A DNA stretch of 64,000 nucleotides from CAVVFX01 sp963777595 (GTDB lineage Bacteria; Acidobacteriota; Terriglobia; Bryobacterales; Bryobacteraceae): assembly GCA_963777595.1 (NCBI GenBank), contig CAVZRE010000063.1:7081-71080 (forward strand), read 5' to 3'. Below, piece after piece: positions 26,701-37,311 of this stretch; within the stretch, counting starts at the first letter, position 1, and each line of letters opens with the position of its first letter. The position numbers and the translations under genes were made by a program. The notes below the pieces were generated by a model, which was not told the origin of the DNA, did not search any database, and worked only from the letters and a program-made list of their open reading frames with translations.

Positions 26701-27307
26701 TTCGAAGTTCATGGAAGACACTACTCTGTTGAACCCGGGAGATCCTCAACCTTCGAAGGTGATCTCCGACGTGGATGCTCCTCACCACGTTTCCATTAGC
26801 GCGATCTATGAATTTCCGTTCGGCAAGGGGCAGAAATTCGGGACTCGACTGCCGCGCGCGCTGAATTACATTGTGGGTGGATGGCAGTTCTCGCCTATTT
26901 TCCGATTCCAGAGCGGCTTCCCCATCACGCTTCCAGACCTCCTGCTAACCGGAGGAAACGAAAACATCGTACCGCTGCAGCCTGGCCAGAGATCGATTTA
27001 CCAGTGGTTCAACAGCGCCGCATTCAACAACGTTCCCGCACAACAGCTTCAATACAACCTGCGCACATTGTCTCTTCGTTTCGGAAACCTACGTTCCGAC
27101 GCCTATGATTATTGGGATGGATCGCTGTTGAAGGAGACGCATATCCACGAAAACTATCTGGTGCAGTTCCGTTTTGAAGCGATCAACGCATTCAATCAGG
27201 TGACGTTCTCCGCGCCGAGCACTACTGTGGGCACCACGTTTGGACGAGTGACGGCTCAGAGCAATGTACCGCGGCACCTGCAGTTTACGCTTCGGTTCGC
27301 GTTCTAA
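23762..27307 (+). CDS. TonB-dependent receptor, Oar-like, intact
   Basis: 1181 aa with AAGGAAGG before the ATG and a signal peptide ending about residue 25 (IGPLAWSQ). The carboxypeptidase-regulatory domain spans about 28-110 (IVLGRVTDSTGLVVPEATV, YRIVASKNGFKKLVRDGIQV). The plug covers about 115-250 (RQSRLEFLLDGQSNTAHDV, AEMKVETLTFDATVGQTEG, VLNYSTKSGGNQPHG). The barrel runs to a C-terminal LQFTLRFAF with terminal Phe. It is the only one of the three receptors in the window without frame breaks, and it gives the normal full length. The substrate is inferred from the operon (DUF1080 and beta-sandwich proteins) to be carbohydrate-like. Confidence 0.95.
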   Translation: MFTRRVWLFCSLFSTMAIGPLAWSQESRGIVLGRVTDSTGLVVPEATVQVTNTASSVTVTSTTNQDGNFFTPYLIPGPYRIVASKNGFKKLVRDGIQVDIAARIEINLQMEVGAVSDSVTVTSEVPLLSTTDASAGRAMDFRDVKELPIEHGDPDNIIGLATNVSFTDALTKDQPWQTLNTAYSSLGSRQSRLEFLLDGQSNTAHDVLRGSVIEGWTPTSDSVAEMKVETLTFDATVGQTEGMVLNYSTKSGGNQPHGSFYWGKQEPSWNANQYFSNLAGIPAAGFNYQRLGGVLAGPVYIPKIYNGKNKTFFTFAYEHIQSNTDLSSILTVPTAAERNGDFSALLALGSQYQIYNPYSRVPIGNGIYQNTPLPGNIVPASQISPIAKNILSYIPMPDTNISTATADGGNNVNRTNWPSLIPYHTQLYRFDQVIGDKTRVMFRADSNRHNVEDSDYMGHGDPATGSNFYTYTQGYDLDVVHTFSSTFVMDVRVADQAFVRAQHAETGQGTFQLSSLGFPTYIQNNIAPVNWEFPNISFNGEYTMTGPRTPLFKQTQTRDLNAQFDKIVGQHDFKFGAEYRSYPDDQSSANSSPTQATGHPLFELDFTGAYTGGPLSTSAAAPRGQSMAAFLYGLPTTGVLQTPFTTNFADNSNMIGLFFQDNWKVTRKLTLNIGLRYEREGAMWERFNRSVTGFNPTAPQAFAAQVEANYAANPLPQLPASQFNVNGGLEFAGVGGNSKYLYNPFDLGLMPRLGFAYSWNEKTVIRGGWGTYFGSMGTRLQDALQYGFSQNTNVVPSLDGGQTFVANMANPFPNGFTQPPGPTVGANVGNPIAFFNQNPKPDRMRKWTIDIQRQLGKDWMIDIGTAGENGGNLEVGNGPASVTTSLDALPDRYLSTSPVRDQANINALTRTVPNPFNIPAFAGTQLAGSVIPALDLLLPYPQFSSIGYYTYNGRSWYNSLQGSIAKRFSNNFSMNAGYTYSKFMEDTTLLNPGDPQPSKVISDVDAPHHVSISAIYEFPFGKGQKFGTRLPRALNYIVGGWQFSPIFRFQSGFPITLPDLLLTGGNENIVPLQPGQRSIYQWFNSAAFNNVPAQQLQYNLRTLSLRFGNLRSDAYDYWDGSLLKETHIHENYLVQFRFEAINAFNQVTFSAPSTTVGTTFGRVTAQSNVPRHLQFTLRFAF

Positions 27308-27336
27308 GTTCAATCGACTGCTACGTGGAGATACTA

Positions 27337-28554
27337 ATGAAACGTGCGATTTTCGGATTTATCACGATGGCCGCTGCCGGTTTGTGCCAGCAACCCGCTG
27401 GTACAGGCGAGCAGCCCAAGGTGCGAGACACCATGGCTTCCAGGACGGTCGCGCAGGGGCACAAAATCCTGCCCCTCGGGTCGAACGCGCCGGACTTCGC
27501 CCTCCCCGGCATAGACGGCAAGATCCACCGGCTGCGCGAGTTCAACAATAGTCCAGTGCTGATGGTTGTATTTACCTGCGTCCACTGCCCGACTGCACAA
27601 CTCTATGAGGGCCGGGTGCAGAGACTTTATGACGACTATCGCAATAAAGGTGTAGCCATGGTCGCCATCAACCCCAACGATCCGCTGGCGGCGAGCCCGT
27701 CCGAGCTGGGCTACACCGACGTACCCGACAGTCTCGAGGGTATGATGATCCGCGCCAAGTATCGTCATATCACTTATCCGTTCCTCTCGGACGCCGCGAC
27801 TCAGTCGGTCGCGGAGGCTTATGGGCCCGTAGCCACGCCGCACGTTTTCATTTTCGATAAAGACCGGAAGCTGCGCTTTGAAGGCCGCATCGACGATAAC
27901 CAAAATCAGGCGAAAGTAAAAGTACAGGACACTCGCAATGCTCTTGAGGCGGTGCTTGCGGGAAAGCCTGTTGAGGTGACGCACACGCCAGTGTTCGGCT
28001 GCAGCACCAAGTGGAAGGACGAGATCGTGCACAAGCAGAGTCAGTTGAAGCAGATTCAAGCCCAGCCCGTGACTCTGGAGATGGCGACCGCCGAGGATTT
28101 GACGAAGCTACGGACGAATCCTAGCGGCAAGATGCTGGTGGTGAATTTTTGGGCAACCTGGTGCGGCCCGTGCGTGGACGAAATGCCTTCGCTCCTGGAA
28201 ACTTTGTACTGGTACCGGGGGCGCGGTTTCGACCTGGTGACGGTTTCGGCGAACGATCCCGCTGAGAAATCCGCAGTACTCAAGACGCTGCAGGATATGC
28301 ACGCCGTCAGCCGCAATCTTATCTTCTCGACGGACGACGTTTACGCCATGATGGCGGCGTTTGACAAGAATTGGGAAGGAGGCGTGCCGTTCACGGTGGT
28401 AATTACTCCGGAGGGCAAGGTGGTCTACCAGCAACAGGGTGAGATCGATGTCCTGGAGTTGCGCCGCGCGGTGCAAGCCAATTTCGCGAGCGACGGCGGA
28501 TACCCAGGTTTTGTGCAGTACTGGGCACTGAAGCCGCTCCAACCGCTCCAGTAG
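27337..28554 (+). CDS. Secreted double-thioredoxin-fold protein (AhpC/TSA plus TlpA-like)
   Basis: 405 aa. The ATG at 27337 is preferred because GGAG lies six bases upstream; a GTG four codons earlier overlaps that site. A short signal peptide (MKRAIFGFITMAAAGLCQ) is followed by two thioredoxin folds. The first (about 50-200) is peroxiredoxin-like with a CVHC pair at Cys81/Cys84 and APDFALPGIDGK. The second (about 250-395) is TlpA/ResA-like with WCGPC (Cys276/Cys279), VVNFWATW and a cis-proline GGVPFTVVITP. It probably keeps thiols reduced or assists folding outside the cytoplasm. A linked pair in one chain, in the same unit as a TonB receptor, is less usual. Confidence 0.9.
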   Translation: MKRAIFGFITMAAAGLCQQPAGTGEQPKVRDTMASRTVAQGHKILPLGSNAPDFALPGIDGKIHRLREFNNSPVLMVVFTCVHCPTAQLYEGRVQRLYDDYRNKGVAMVAINPNDPLAASPSELGYTDVPDSLEGMMIRAKYRHITYPFLSDAATQSVAEAYGPVATPHVFIFDKDRKLRFEGRIDDNQNQAKVKVQDTRNALEAVLAGKPVEVTHTPVFGCSTKWKDEIVHKQSQLKQIQAQPVTLEMATAEDLTKLRTNPSGKMLVVNFWATWCGPCVDEMPSLLETLYWYRGRGFDLVTVSANDPAEKSAVLKTLQDMHAVSRNLIFSTDDVYAMMAAFDKNWEGGVPFTVVITPEGKVVYQQQGEIDVLELRRAVQANFASDGGYPGFVQYWALKPLQPLQ

Positions 28555-28575
28555 GGGAAAGGATAGAATCTCAAC

Positions 28576-29220
28576 ATGCGTGGACTGTTGCTCGCGACTC
28601 TGCTCGCCGTCTCAGTATTCGCCGAGAGTGGAACGTTCGGCAGTTTCACCAATTCCGACGACGTCGGTGCTCCTGCGCTTAAAGGAGCCGTGGAGTTCGA
28701 TCCTGCCACGGGACAATATAAGATTACGGGCGCCGGAAGCGACATCTGGGGCAAGGCGGATCAGTTCCATTATGTCTGGCGCCCGATGTCGGGCGACTTT
28801 ACAATTACGGCGACGGCCAGGTTCCTGACCGACGGCATTGGACACCGGAAAGGCGTCGTCATGCTCCGCAAGAGCCTTGACAACGATTCACCGTTCCTCC
28901 AACTCGCCATTCATGGCGACGGCATGCCCGCGGTTCAGTTTCGTAAGGCCAAGGCGGACAATACCAACACAGTCGACTTCCCGGTAGAAGGTCCGGGCAC
29001 GTGGAAGCTGAAACTGCAGCGGCAAGGGGCTACCGTCACGGTGTGGGTTGCGAAAGATGACGCGCCTCTGAGGGAATTGGGACACACAACCAATCAGCTG
29101 GGCAGTCCGGTTCTCGTGGGACTCGGCGTTAGTTCGCATACGCAGGAGGCCACTAACACTGTATTGTTTTCGGATGTTTCGGTCGAGCAACTGCCGGCGC
29201 CGGCCGTCGCCGGGAAATGA
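28576..29220 (+). CDS. Secreted DUF1349-like beta-sandwich protein
   Basis: 214 aa with a signal peptide (MRGLLLATLLAVSVFAESG). The beta-sandwich carries the same pattern as the proteins at 20507 and 29234: FTNSDDVGAPALKGAVEFD, YKITGAGSDIWGKADQFHYVW, RKGVVMLRKSLDNDS and VLVGLGVSSHTQEATNT. It has no catalytic motif I can name. The next gene begins 13 bases after its stop and encodes its closest paralogue, so this looks like a tandem duplication within the operon. Confidence 0.83.
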   Translation: MRGLLLATLLAVSVFAESGTFGSFTNSDDVGAPALKGAVEFDPATGQYKITGAGSDIWGKADQFHYVWRPMSGDFTITATARFLTDGIGHRKGVVMLRKSLDNDSPFLQLAIHGDGMPAVQFRKAKADNTNTVDFPVEGPGTWKLKLQRQGATVTVWVAKDDAPLRELGHTTNQLGSPVLVGLGVSSHTQEATNTVLFSDVSVEQLPAPAVAGK

Positions 29221-29233
29221 GAACGGTGAACAT

Positions 29234-29887
29234 ATGCTTTCTACCACGCGTGCTTCGCTTCTGATCTGTTTGCTATCCGCCTCCGCATTCGGTCAAAGCG
29301 GCTTGGGCGTCTTCACAAATTCCGGTGACGTTGGAGGACCCGCAATCAAAGGCTCCTCCGAATTTAGCGCCTCGAACGGCCAGTACCGGATCACCGGCTC
29401 AGGAGCCAATATCTGGGGGATGCAGGATCAATTTCGATATGTCTGGAAGGAGATGACAGGCAACTTCGCAGTCACGGCCACCATGCGATTTCTTGGGACA
29501 GGAGCCGATCACCGCAAGGCCGGTATCATGGTCCGCCAGTCTCTGGACGCCGATGCGACTTACGCTGACGTGGTGATCCACGGCACCGGTATGCCCGGGC
29601 TTCAATGGCGCAGCAAACAGGGCGAAGACACGAACACTTTCGATCTGCCGATCGAGGGTCCGGGAACGTTCCATCTGAAGCTCGTGCGTAACGGCGTCAG
29701 GATCTTCATGTACATCGGGAAGGGTGACGCCGAGCCGAAGGAAATTGCGCACACCGAAGTGTCATTTCGCGCCCCGGTTTTGGTCGGCCTTGCCGTCTGT
29801 TCCCATAATGCGGGCGCCTCGGACACGGTCATATTTTCCAATGTCTCGGTGGAAAAATTACCCGAGCCGGTGACGAAGGGACAATAG
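29234..29887 (+). CDS. Secreted DUF1349-like beta-sandwich protein, tandem paralogue
   Basis: 217 aa. The start at 29234 gives a clean signal peptide (MLSTTRASLLICLLSASAFGQS); upstream in-frame codons would overlap the previous gene. The mature sequence parallels the 28576 protein: FTNSGDVGGPAIKGSSEFS, YRITGSGANIWGMQDQFRYVW, RKAGIMVRQSLDADA and VLVGLAVCSHNAGASDT. It is the last gene of the plus-strand unit, facing the convergent TonB receptor that ends at 29980. Confidence 0.83.
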   Translation: MLSTTRASLLICLLSASAFGQSGLGVFTNSGDVGGPAIKGSSEFSASNGQYRITGSGANIWGMQDQFRYVWKEMTGNFAVTATMRFLGTGADHRKAGIMVRQSLDADATYADVVIHGTGMPGLQWRSKQGEDTNTFDLPIEGPGTFHLKLVRNGVRIFMYIGKGDAEPKEIAHTEVSFRAPVLVGLAVCSHNAGASDTVIFSNVSVEKLPEPVTKGQ

Positions 29888-29979
29888 GCGGGTCCCGCCA
29901 CTCCGGTCGGGCAGCGGCGCTGTCGCGGGCGCTAGATGCGCCGCTCTCCCGCGCGAGTCTCGTTCTGCATGCACTCCGA

Positions 29980-32900
29980 TCAGAAGTTCAGCCGCAACTG
30001 CATGGTGATGGTGCGAGGACCGTACTGCGGGCCGGTAGCGCGTCCGAAGTTGACGTTGCCGACCGTGCCGTTGACACCGAAATTGGTCCGGTTGAAGGCG
30101 TTGAAACGCGTTCGCCTGGAACTGCAATCGCACCCTGGTTCCATCTCCCTTGGGCCACACCGCCAGTTGCTTGAGTAACGCGATGTTATCGACGAGCACC
30201 GGTGGTTGCCGGAACTTGCTGTTGTACTGCGAGGATGTCCCGAACGAGAACTGTCCGGGAACCGAGAACGCCGCCGCATTGAAATAGAGACTGGCTGGAT
30301 TATTCGGATTCAGCGAAGTGCGGCTCTGTCCGGTGAGAACGGGTCCGCCGTTCTCATTGCACATGCGGGCATCGGTGAACAGCACGCCATTGCCGAGCGT
30401 GTTGGCGCAGGTCAGCGCGATCAACGCGCCGCTGCGGTATTGATGCGTGTCGGAGAGCGTCCAGTTGCCCACGATGGCATTCACCAGCGCGATTGCTGCT
30501 GCTGAGGAAATGCTTGCCGGTGCCGAACGGCAGATCGTAGCTGCTCAGGAAATTGAACACGTTCGGCTGATCGAAAGGCAGAATAGGATTTCGCCTGGTT
30601 CAGGTTGTACATATCTTGCGGGTATACCTGGGTCTGCGAGAAGATCTGCCGATAGGTCAGCAGAGCGAGCGTCTTCGACCGCACATAGGACGCTGTAAAC
30701 TGCCAGTTGCCGAATCGCCGCTGCACCTTAAAAGTCGCGGAGTCGTACCAGGTTTGTCCCTGGCCGCTATTGCGGGAGTAAACGTTCAGGAACTGCGGAA
30801 ACGGCCGCAGTGCCTGAGCCAGCGTACCGGTGAAGTTCGGATAAGGCGGCTTGAATCCCGCGGCCACCACTGCGGGAGCTGTAATATTTTGGCTCAGAAG
30901 CGATCCCAGGTAAAGATAAGACGGATTCACCTGGTTCAGATCCACCGTGGAATTCAGACGGTAGCCGCGATTACCCTGATAATCGACGTCGATCAGGAAC
31001 TTCTTGATTTCGCGTTGCAGGTTGAGACTATAGGTATAGATCCGCGGAGCCTTGCCGAACGTGGGTCCCATGAAATCGACAGCCGTGCCGTTGCCGACGC
31101 TGGGGCTAAGGTTCGGCGGGGGCTGATATCCGGGCGGTTTGGGAAGTCCACCGTCCCATTGAAACGGAGCATTGAGTCCGTCGGAAACCTGCGAAAAGGT
31201 GTAATTGGCGCCCGTGGTGCAGCCACAACCGCCATTGCTGGTGGCTTCGTAGAAGATACCGAAACCGCCGCGCAGAACCGTCTTGGGGGTGATCTGATAG
31301 GCAAAGCCCGGCGCGCGGTCCGATATCTGTGAAGTCCGTGGGCCAGAAACGCGTCATGCCCGAACGATCGGGACCGCTGCCTGCAAAGATATAAGCACCG
31401 GGATAATTGTTGGCGGCTGGATTGGGCTCCGTCAATGAGATGGAACCCATGATGGGCGCATACCAGTTAACCGGGATGTCGTAGCGCAGGCCGAGATTCA
31501 AGGTGAGCTTAGAGTTGACGCGCCAGTTGTCCTGGAAGTAGAAACCATAATACTGATAACGGATCACCGAAAACTGCACGGGAGTGGCTTCGGCGGTGGC
31601 TGAATCCGGTAAGCCGAGCAGGAAACTCGCGAACGAGTTGCCCGTGGTTCCGGTAGCGCCGGGAAGCGCCGTTTCATTACGCGAAAAAGTGTAGTTTCCG
31701 TTGGTCCCGGCGAGGTCATACCCATAGGTTTCAAGCCGCCGCATATCCCAGCCCGTCTTGAATTCGTGCTTCCCTTTCACGATGGTCAGGCCCTGCGAGA
31801 CTTGAGTGGTGTAGTTGTTCTGGCCGCCATTGTTCACTTTGCCTTGCTGCATGCCCCAGCCGGTGTAACCGTCAGCCGGAGCAAAATTGATCACCGGCGT
31901 TGCGTCGGAGTCACCCGTAATTCCAGGGAAACCCACTTTGGAAGCGAATCCGCTTTGTGCGGGCACGAACCACAGCTGTACGGTGCGGGAATACCCATAG
32001 GTGGAGTGCAACAAGACGGTCGGAGAAAAAGTGTAGTCGTGATTGACCCGAAAGATGCGAGGCTTCTGATACTGGCTGCCCAACGCGGTTCCGAGCGGGC
32101 CGGTAAAATCCGATGTCGCGGCAGTCAATTGGCTGTCAATCGACTGGAAATACGCAATCCGATTCTTCTCGCTGAAAATGTGGTCGATCTTGAACGCCCA
32201 AACGTGATCAGTAACTTGTGAAGTATTGACGAAGGAATGGTTATTGGTCAAGGCGGACCCGTTGGGCGCGGGAATGTAGGGAATGATGTTAGCCGAGATC
32301 TTGCTGAAACGGCTGGTGGGAATAATGTTGTTCGGGAAGGGCGAGCGGGTCGGATTGGTCCCGACCAGTGGTACTGATCGGATCGTAGATAGCCTGCGGG
32401 ATCTGGCTGAAGTTCCCCTGCGTCTCAAGGGTAGTGGGAACTGTATTCACGATCGCGGAGGGCGTGACCGGCCGCAAATCATTGTCGTCCGAGAAATAGA
32501 AGAACGTTTTGTTTCGCCCGTTGTAGACCTTGGGAATGTAGACGGGTCCGCCGATGCCGCCGCCCGTTTCGCTCAACCGGTCCTTTGGCCGGGAACCGGG
32601 GGCGTTGGCACGGTTTTGATTGTAGCTCCAACCTGCCGCTTCCCAAATCTGGCTGCGCATACTGTACACCCAGGTTCCGTGCAGATCGTTGGTGCCCGAG
32701 CGCGTGTTCAGGATTTCGATACCGCCGCCGGTTCGGCCATATTCCGCCGTGTAAGTTCCGACCAGCAGTTTGAATTCGCTAAACGATTCCGCGGTGGGAG
32801 GATTGAAGACCGTCCCGCCGGATTCAGGAATTACGTTGCTGGTGCCGTCGATCAACTGCTCGCGCGCGCGTCCCGTCGACCCCGCAATGCTGGTCTCCGA

Positions 32901-33428
32901 ACCGTTGTTCACGCCCGCCATGAAGCCCAGGAAGGCCGACGGACTCTGCAGGCCTCCCGACCAAAGCGGCAGCGTCTCGTACATTCTCGGGGTGAGAGTC
33001 TGTCCTTTTTCACTGGTTTCGGTGTCCAGGAGCGTCTGATTTGCGCTGACCTGGATGCTTTGGTTGACATCGCCAATTTCCAGTTGAAGATCGAGCGTCT
33101 GGCGCTGCGCAATGAAGATTTCAACGTGAGTGCGGACCAATTTCTTGAACCCGGATTTCTCGGCGGTCACTGTCCAAAGGCCCGGAGGCAGACTGGGAAA
33201 CACGTAGATGCCGTCGGCGTTCGAAACCGAGCGCAAGGTAACGCCCTCTGTAGAGGACGTAACGTCAACGGTAGCTCCGGCAATCGCAGCGTGACCCGGA
33301 TCGAGTACCTCGCCTGACAACGACCCGGTTTGCGATTGTGCGAAGGTAAGGGTGCTACTCAGACTCAGAACAAGAGCACCAATAGCTACTTTTATTAGGT
33401 AATTCCCGCGCTTAGCACTAATCGACAT
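29980..33428 (-). pseudogene. TonB-dependent receptor, Oar-like, frame-interrupted
   Basis: Full-length receptor gene of about 1150 codons with GGGAG seven bases before the ATG at 33428 and a signal peptide (YLIKVAIGALVLSLSSTLTF). The N-terminal carboxypeptidase-regulatory domain reads TGSLSGEVLDPGHAAIAGAT and GLWTVTAEKSGFKKLVRTHV. The plug has SFSEFKLLVGTYTAEYGRTG. The barrel is split over at least four frames, with changes near 32400, 31250, 31080, 30500 and 30160, and ends in PRTITMQLRLNF at 29980. No part of the family architecture is missing, so single-base errors are the likely cause. It is transcribed divergently from the aminotransferase gene. Confidence 0.87.
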
Positions 33429-33464
33429 GGTCAGTCTCCCTTTTCTGCATCAAGTTATCGAGCA

Positions 33465-33494
33465 ACTATATTCGCTTGACGCAAACAAGTCAAG
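33465..33494 (-). promoter_or_regulatory. TonB receptor promoter with inverted repeat
   Basis: On the minus strand TTGACT (33493-33488), 17 bases, TATAGT (33470-33465), about 40 bases before the receptor start. The inverted repeat CTTGAC-N8-GTCAAG (33475-33494) covers the -35 box and most of the spacer, as a repressor site would. Confidence 0.6.
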
Positions 33495-33560
33495 TGCTTT
33501 CGCATACTTCCGCTTTACTACTCCTTGCGTTTCGACCTTAATAGCGATTAACTTGTTTCC

Positions 33561-34845
33561 ATGGATCGACGCCGATTCTTCTCTTCCGCAGTTGGCGCAG
33601 TAGCCGCAATGCAAGTTAATTCCGTCGCGCGGGCACAGAAAGCCGCCAAGTCGGTTGCCGGCCGGCCCGCAGATGTGGTCGCTCGCGATGAAGACTTCTG
33701 GTTCAACATTCGTGAGGCCTTCACGGTCGACCGCACGCTAATCAATCTGAACAATGGCGGCGTCTCACCTGCCCCGCGCATCGTAATGGATACGGAAATA
33801 CGTTACCTCGAGATGGAGAATATGAATCCCACTTACTACATGTGGCGAATTCTCGATCCAGGCATCGAAACTTGCCGGCGGCGGCTGGCCCAGACCTTTG
33901 GTTGCGATCCGGAAGAGATCGCGATCACACGTAATGCCAGCGAGGCTCTGGAAATCGTGCAGTTTGGTCTCGACCTGAAAGCCGGCGACGAAGTCATCAC
34001 CACCAACCAGGATTACCCGCGAATGATCGCGTCGTGGCAACAGCGCGAGCGGCGGGACGGAATCGTTCTCAAGCAGTTGAAATTTCCCGTGCCGCCTCCC
34101 AGTCTGGAGTTTCTCGCCAAACTGGTGGAAGATGCCATCACTCCGCGAACCCGGGTCATTCACATCTGCCACATCACCAACCGCACGGGCCAGATCTTCC
34201 CGGTGAAGAAGAATTTGCCAGATGGGACGCGAGCGAGGGATCGAAGTCGTGATCGATGGAGCCCACGCATTCACGCAGTTTCCGTTCAAGCATGAAGACC
34301 TCGATTGCGACTACTACGGCACTTCGCTGCACAAGTGGCTGCTCGCGCCGATCGGCACCGGGATGCTGTACATGCGAAAATCCAAGATCCCCAAAATCTG
34401 GCCGATGATGGGCGCGGACGAGTCGCTGCATCATGATATCCGAAAGTTCGAGCAGATTGGCACGCATCCTGCTTCTCAGCGGAATGCCATTGCAGAGGCC
34501 GTCAATTTTCACGACAGCATCGGCGCGGAGCGAAAAGCGGAACGTTTTCGTTATCTGCGCCGCCGCTGGTCCGATCAACTGCGCAGTTTGCCGGGCGTAA
34601 AGATTCTGAATAGCGACGACCCCGAGCAATCCTGTGGCATCGGCTTCATCAGTGTGGAGGGTTTCGAAGCGGCTAAGTTAGTCGGCTATTTGTGGAGCAA
34701 GTACCGCGTCTGGACGACATCGTTCGACTCACCTGGGGAATATCAAGGCCTGCGGATCACGCCCAACGTTTACACCACTCTCGAAGAAATCGACACGTTC
34801 GTGGAGGCCATGCAGACAGTGATCAGGAAAGGCGCTCTCCCGTGA
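33561..34845 (+). pseudogene. Tat-exported class V aminotransferase-like protein, one frame break
   Basis: About 428 aa PLP enzyme of the isopenicillin-N-epimerase-like branch of class V aminotransferases. A twin-arginine signal opens it (MDRRRFFSSAVGAVAAMQV), unusual for a PLP enzyme but frequent in this lineage. The PLP-contacting aspartate is in VVIDGAHAF and the Schiff-base lysine in GTSLHKWLLAPIGTGML. The only break is near 34213, where AAGAAGAATTT has one A too many; removing it gives VKKICQMGRERGIEVVIDG. Removing it yields a complete enzyme, so I regard it as intact in the organism. It precedes the DUF1549/DUF1501 genes in the same direction. The substrate is unknown. Confidence 0.85.
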
Positions 34846-34873
34846 TGAGGATGTTTTCAGATACTATAGACGC

Positions 34874-37309
34874 TTGCGAGCGCAAGCCAGATCCTTTTTG
34901 TTGTTACTGTTGGTTCCCGGCGCGTATGGCGCGGACGAAACGCCTCAGTCACTTCTGACCGCGCGATGTCAGACATGCCACAACGACCAGATCCGCTCGG
35001 GTGGCCTGTCATTGACGACCATGGCGCGGATGCGAAAGGGCGGGAATCGTGGACCGGCAGTGGTACCGGGCAAGCCGGACGAGAGCGTACTCTACCGGAT
35101 GATCTCGGGCAGTCCACCGGCGATGCCGAAGCAAGGCGAGCCATTAAGCGCTGAACAGGTAGCTCTCATCCGGCAATGGATTCTGAAAGGCGCTCCATGG
35201 ATGGAAGCTGAGAAATGGTGGTCGTTGCAGCCCCTTTCCCGGCCCGATCCGCCGCCGGTGAAATTGGCTCGCACCCCGATCGACGCGTTTATTCTCGCCA
35301 AACTGCAGGAACATGGATTGCAACCTTCAGCCGAAGCGGATCGCCGCACCTTGATTCGCAGGGTGACTTATGATCTGCACGGTCTGCCCCCGACGCCGGA
35401 AGAGGTCGACGCTTTCGTCTCCGATCAGTCATCCACCGCTTACGAAAAGTTAGTGGACCGGTTGCTCGCATCGCCGCGCTATGGCGAGCGGTGGGGGCGC
35501 CACTGGCTGGATGCCGCGCATTACGGCGAATCGCATGGTTACGACAAGGACAAACCGCGCCGCAACGCCTGGCCCTATCGCGACTACGTGATCACGTCAT
35601 TCAACGAGGATAAGCCGTACGCGCGGTTCGTACAGGAGCAACTCGCCGGCGACGTCATGTTTCCCGACGACCCGGATGCGACGATAGCGCTGGGCTTCAT
35701 CGCAGCCGGACCGTGGGATTATGTCGGGCAGGCGGAGTTGCGCGAAGGCACCACTGACAAGAACGATCACGCGCGTGCTCGACCGCGACGATATGGTGAC
35801 CGTGGCCATGTCCTCTCTCGTCAGCATGACCGCGCATTGTGCCCGGTGCCACGATCACAAATTCGATCCCATCCGCCAGGAGGACTACTACAGCCTGCAG
35901 GCCGTATTTGCAGGCGTAGATCGTGCGGACCGGCCGTTTGATCGCGATCCCGAAACATTTCGTCGACGCAACAGTTTGCTCGCGCAACGGCGGCGCCCTC
36001 GTCGGCGAAACTACGGCCGCTGGAAGATAGTGCGGCCGGACTGACAACACCGGAGATCGAGGCGCTTGATCAGCAGGTTGCCGGAGTGGAAACAGATCAA
36101 TGCCACAGATCCCGCGAACCGGCCGGCGGAAATCAAGCAGACAGATTGCGGACGCGGCAGTGCGTCGAGCGGCTTTGGTGAAAGCCGCGCTCTCGCCGTC
36201 GACAGTGATGGCGATGGATCGCTTACGGTCCGAAATCGCGAACGTTGACCGCGATATGAAGGCGCTGCCAAAGCCGCAATGGGTGTATGCGGCGGCCAAC
36301 TATTTTGAGCCGCAGGGAACTTTTCGTTTCGCCATTTCGCCCCGCCCGTGTAAGGTACTGGCGCGCGGCAGCGTGGATAGTCCGGGCGCGCTGGCCCCGC
36401 CGGGAGCGCTTTCCTGCGTCCCTGGATTGAAGCCGCGCTTCGATATCGACCCGACGGCTCCTGAAGGCGAGCGCCGCGCCGCGCTCGCGCGCTGGATCAC
36501 CGACTCGAATAATATGCTGACCTGGCGCTCCATCGTGAACCGCGTTTGGCATTATCATTTCGGTGCGGGGATTGTCGATACGCCCGAATGACTTTGGCCA
36601 CATGGGTTCGCTGCCCTCGCATCCCGAATTGCTCGATTGGCTGGCTGCCGAGTTTCGCGATAACGGCGGATCCTTCAAGAAACTGCATAAGCTGATCGTG
36701 ATGAGTTCCGTGTACCGTCAGATCGTCCGCGGACAATCGCGGCCAACGCAAGGAACGATGCCGACAATCGCTATCTCTGGCGGGCCAACCGGCAGCGCCT
36801 GGATGCGGAATCCTTACGCGATACGATTCTGGCCGTCAGCGGCAAACTCGATCTCACCATGGGCGGCCCATCGGTGGAGCAGTTCTTCTTCAAGGACGAC
36901 CATTCGCCCGTCTACGACTACGCTCGGTTCGATCCCGATGCGCCCGGCAACTTTCGCCGAAGCATCTATCGCTTCATCGTCCGCAGCGTGCCCGATCCTC
37001 TGATGGAGCGCTTCGATTGTCCGGACGTTTCGATGATCACGGCCAAGCGAACCACCACCATCACGGCGATCCAGGCGCTGGCGCTGATGAACAATCCGTT
37101 CGTACTGAAACAGGCGGAGCATCTCGCAGAGCGCATCCAGGCGTGAGCGGCGACCCGTCGAACAAATCGAAGCTTACCGTCTGGTCCTGCAGCGAGAGCC
37201 GCGAGCCTCGTGAGGAGCAGACGTCTGTCAGGACTATCTGGCGCGAGAAGGCTTGCCGAATCTTTGCCGCCTGATCCTGAACACCAACGAATTCATTTTC
37301 ATGGACTGA
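34874..37309 (+). pseudogene. PSCyt1/DUF1549/DUF1553 cytochrome-type protein, frame-interrupted
   Basis: Secreted protein of the planctomycete-type cytochrome family. From TTG at 34874 it reads RSFLLLLLVPGAYGADE (signal), then a heme-binding CQTCH near residue 33 with VPGKPDESVLYRMISG, the DUF1549 domain (TPIDAFILAKLQEHGL, YDLHGLPPTPEEVDAF, RYGERWGRHWLDAAHYGES), CARCHD, and the DUF1553 domain (RSIVNRVWHYHFGAGIVDTP, SVYRQI, TTTITAIQALALMNN), ending LILNTNEFIFMD at 37309. At least four frame changes occur; the one near 35764 is a single extra G. The family is always next to DUF1501 genes, as here, and is thought to take part in extracytoplasmic sugar or polymer oxidation, without firm proof. 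The start is uncertain. Confidence 0.85.
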
Positions 37310-37311
37310 CT

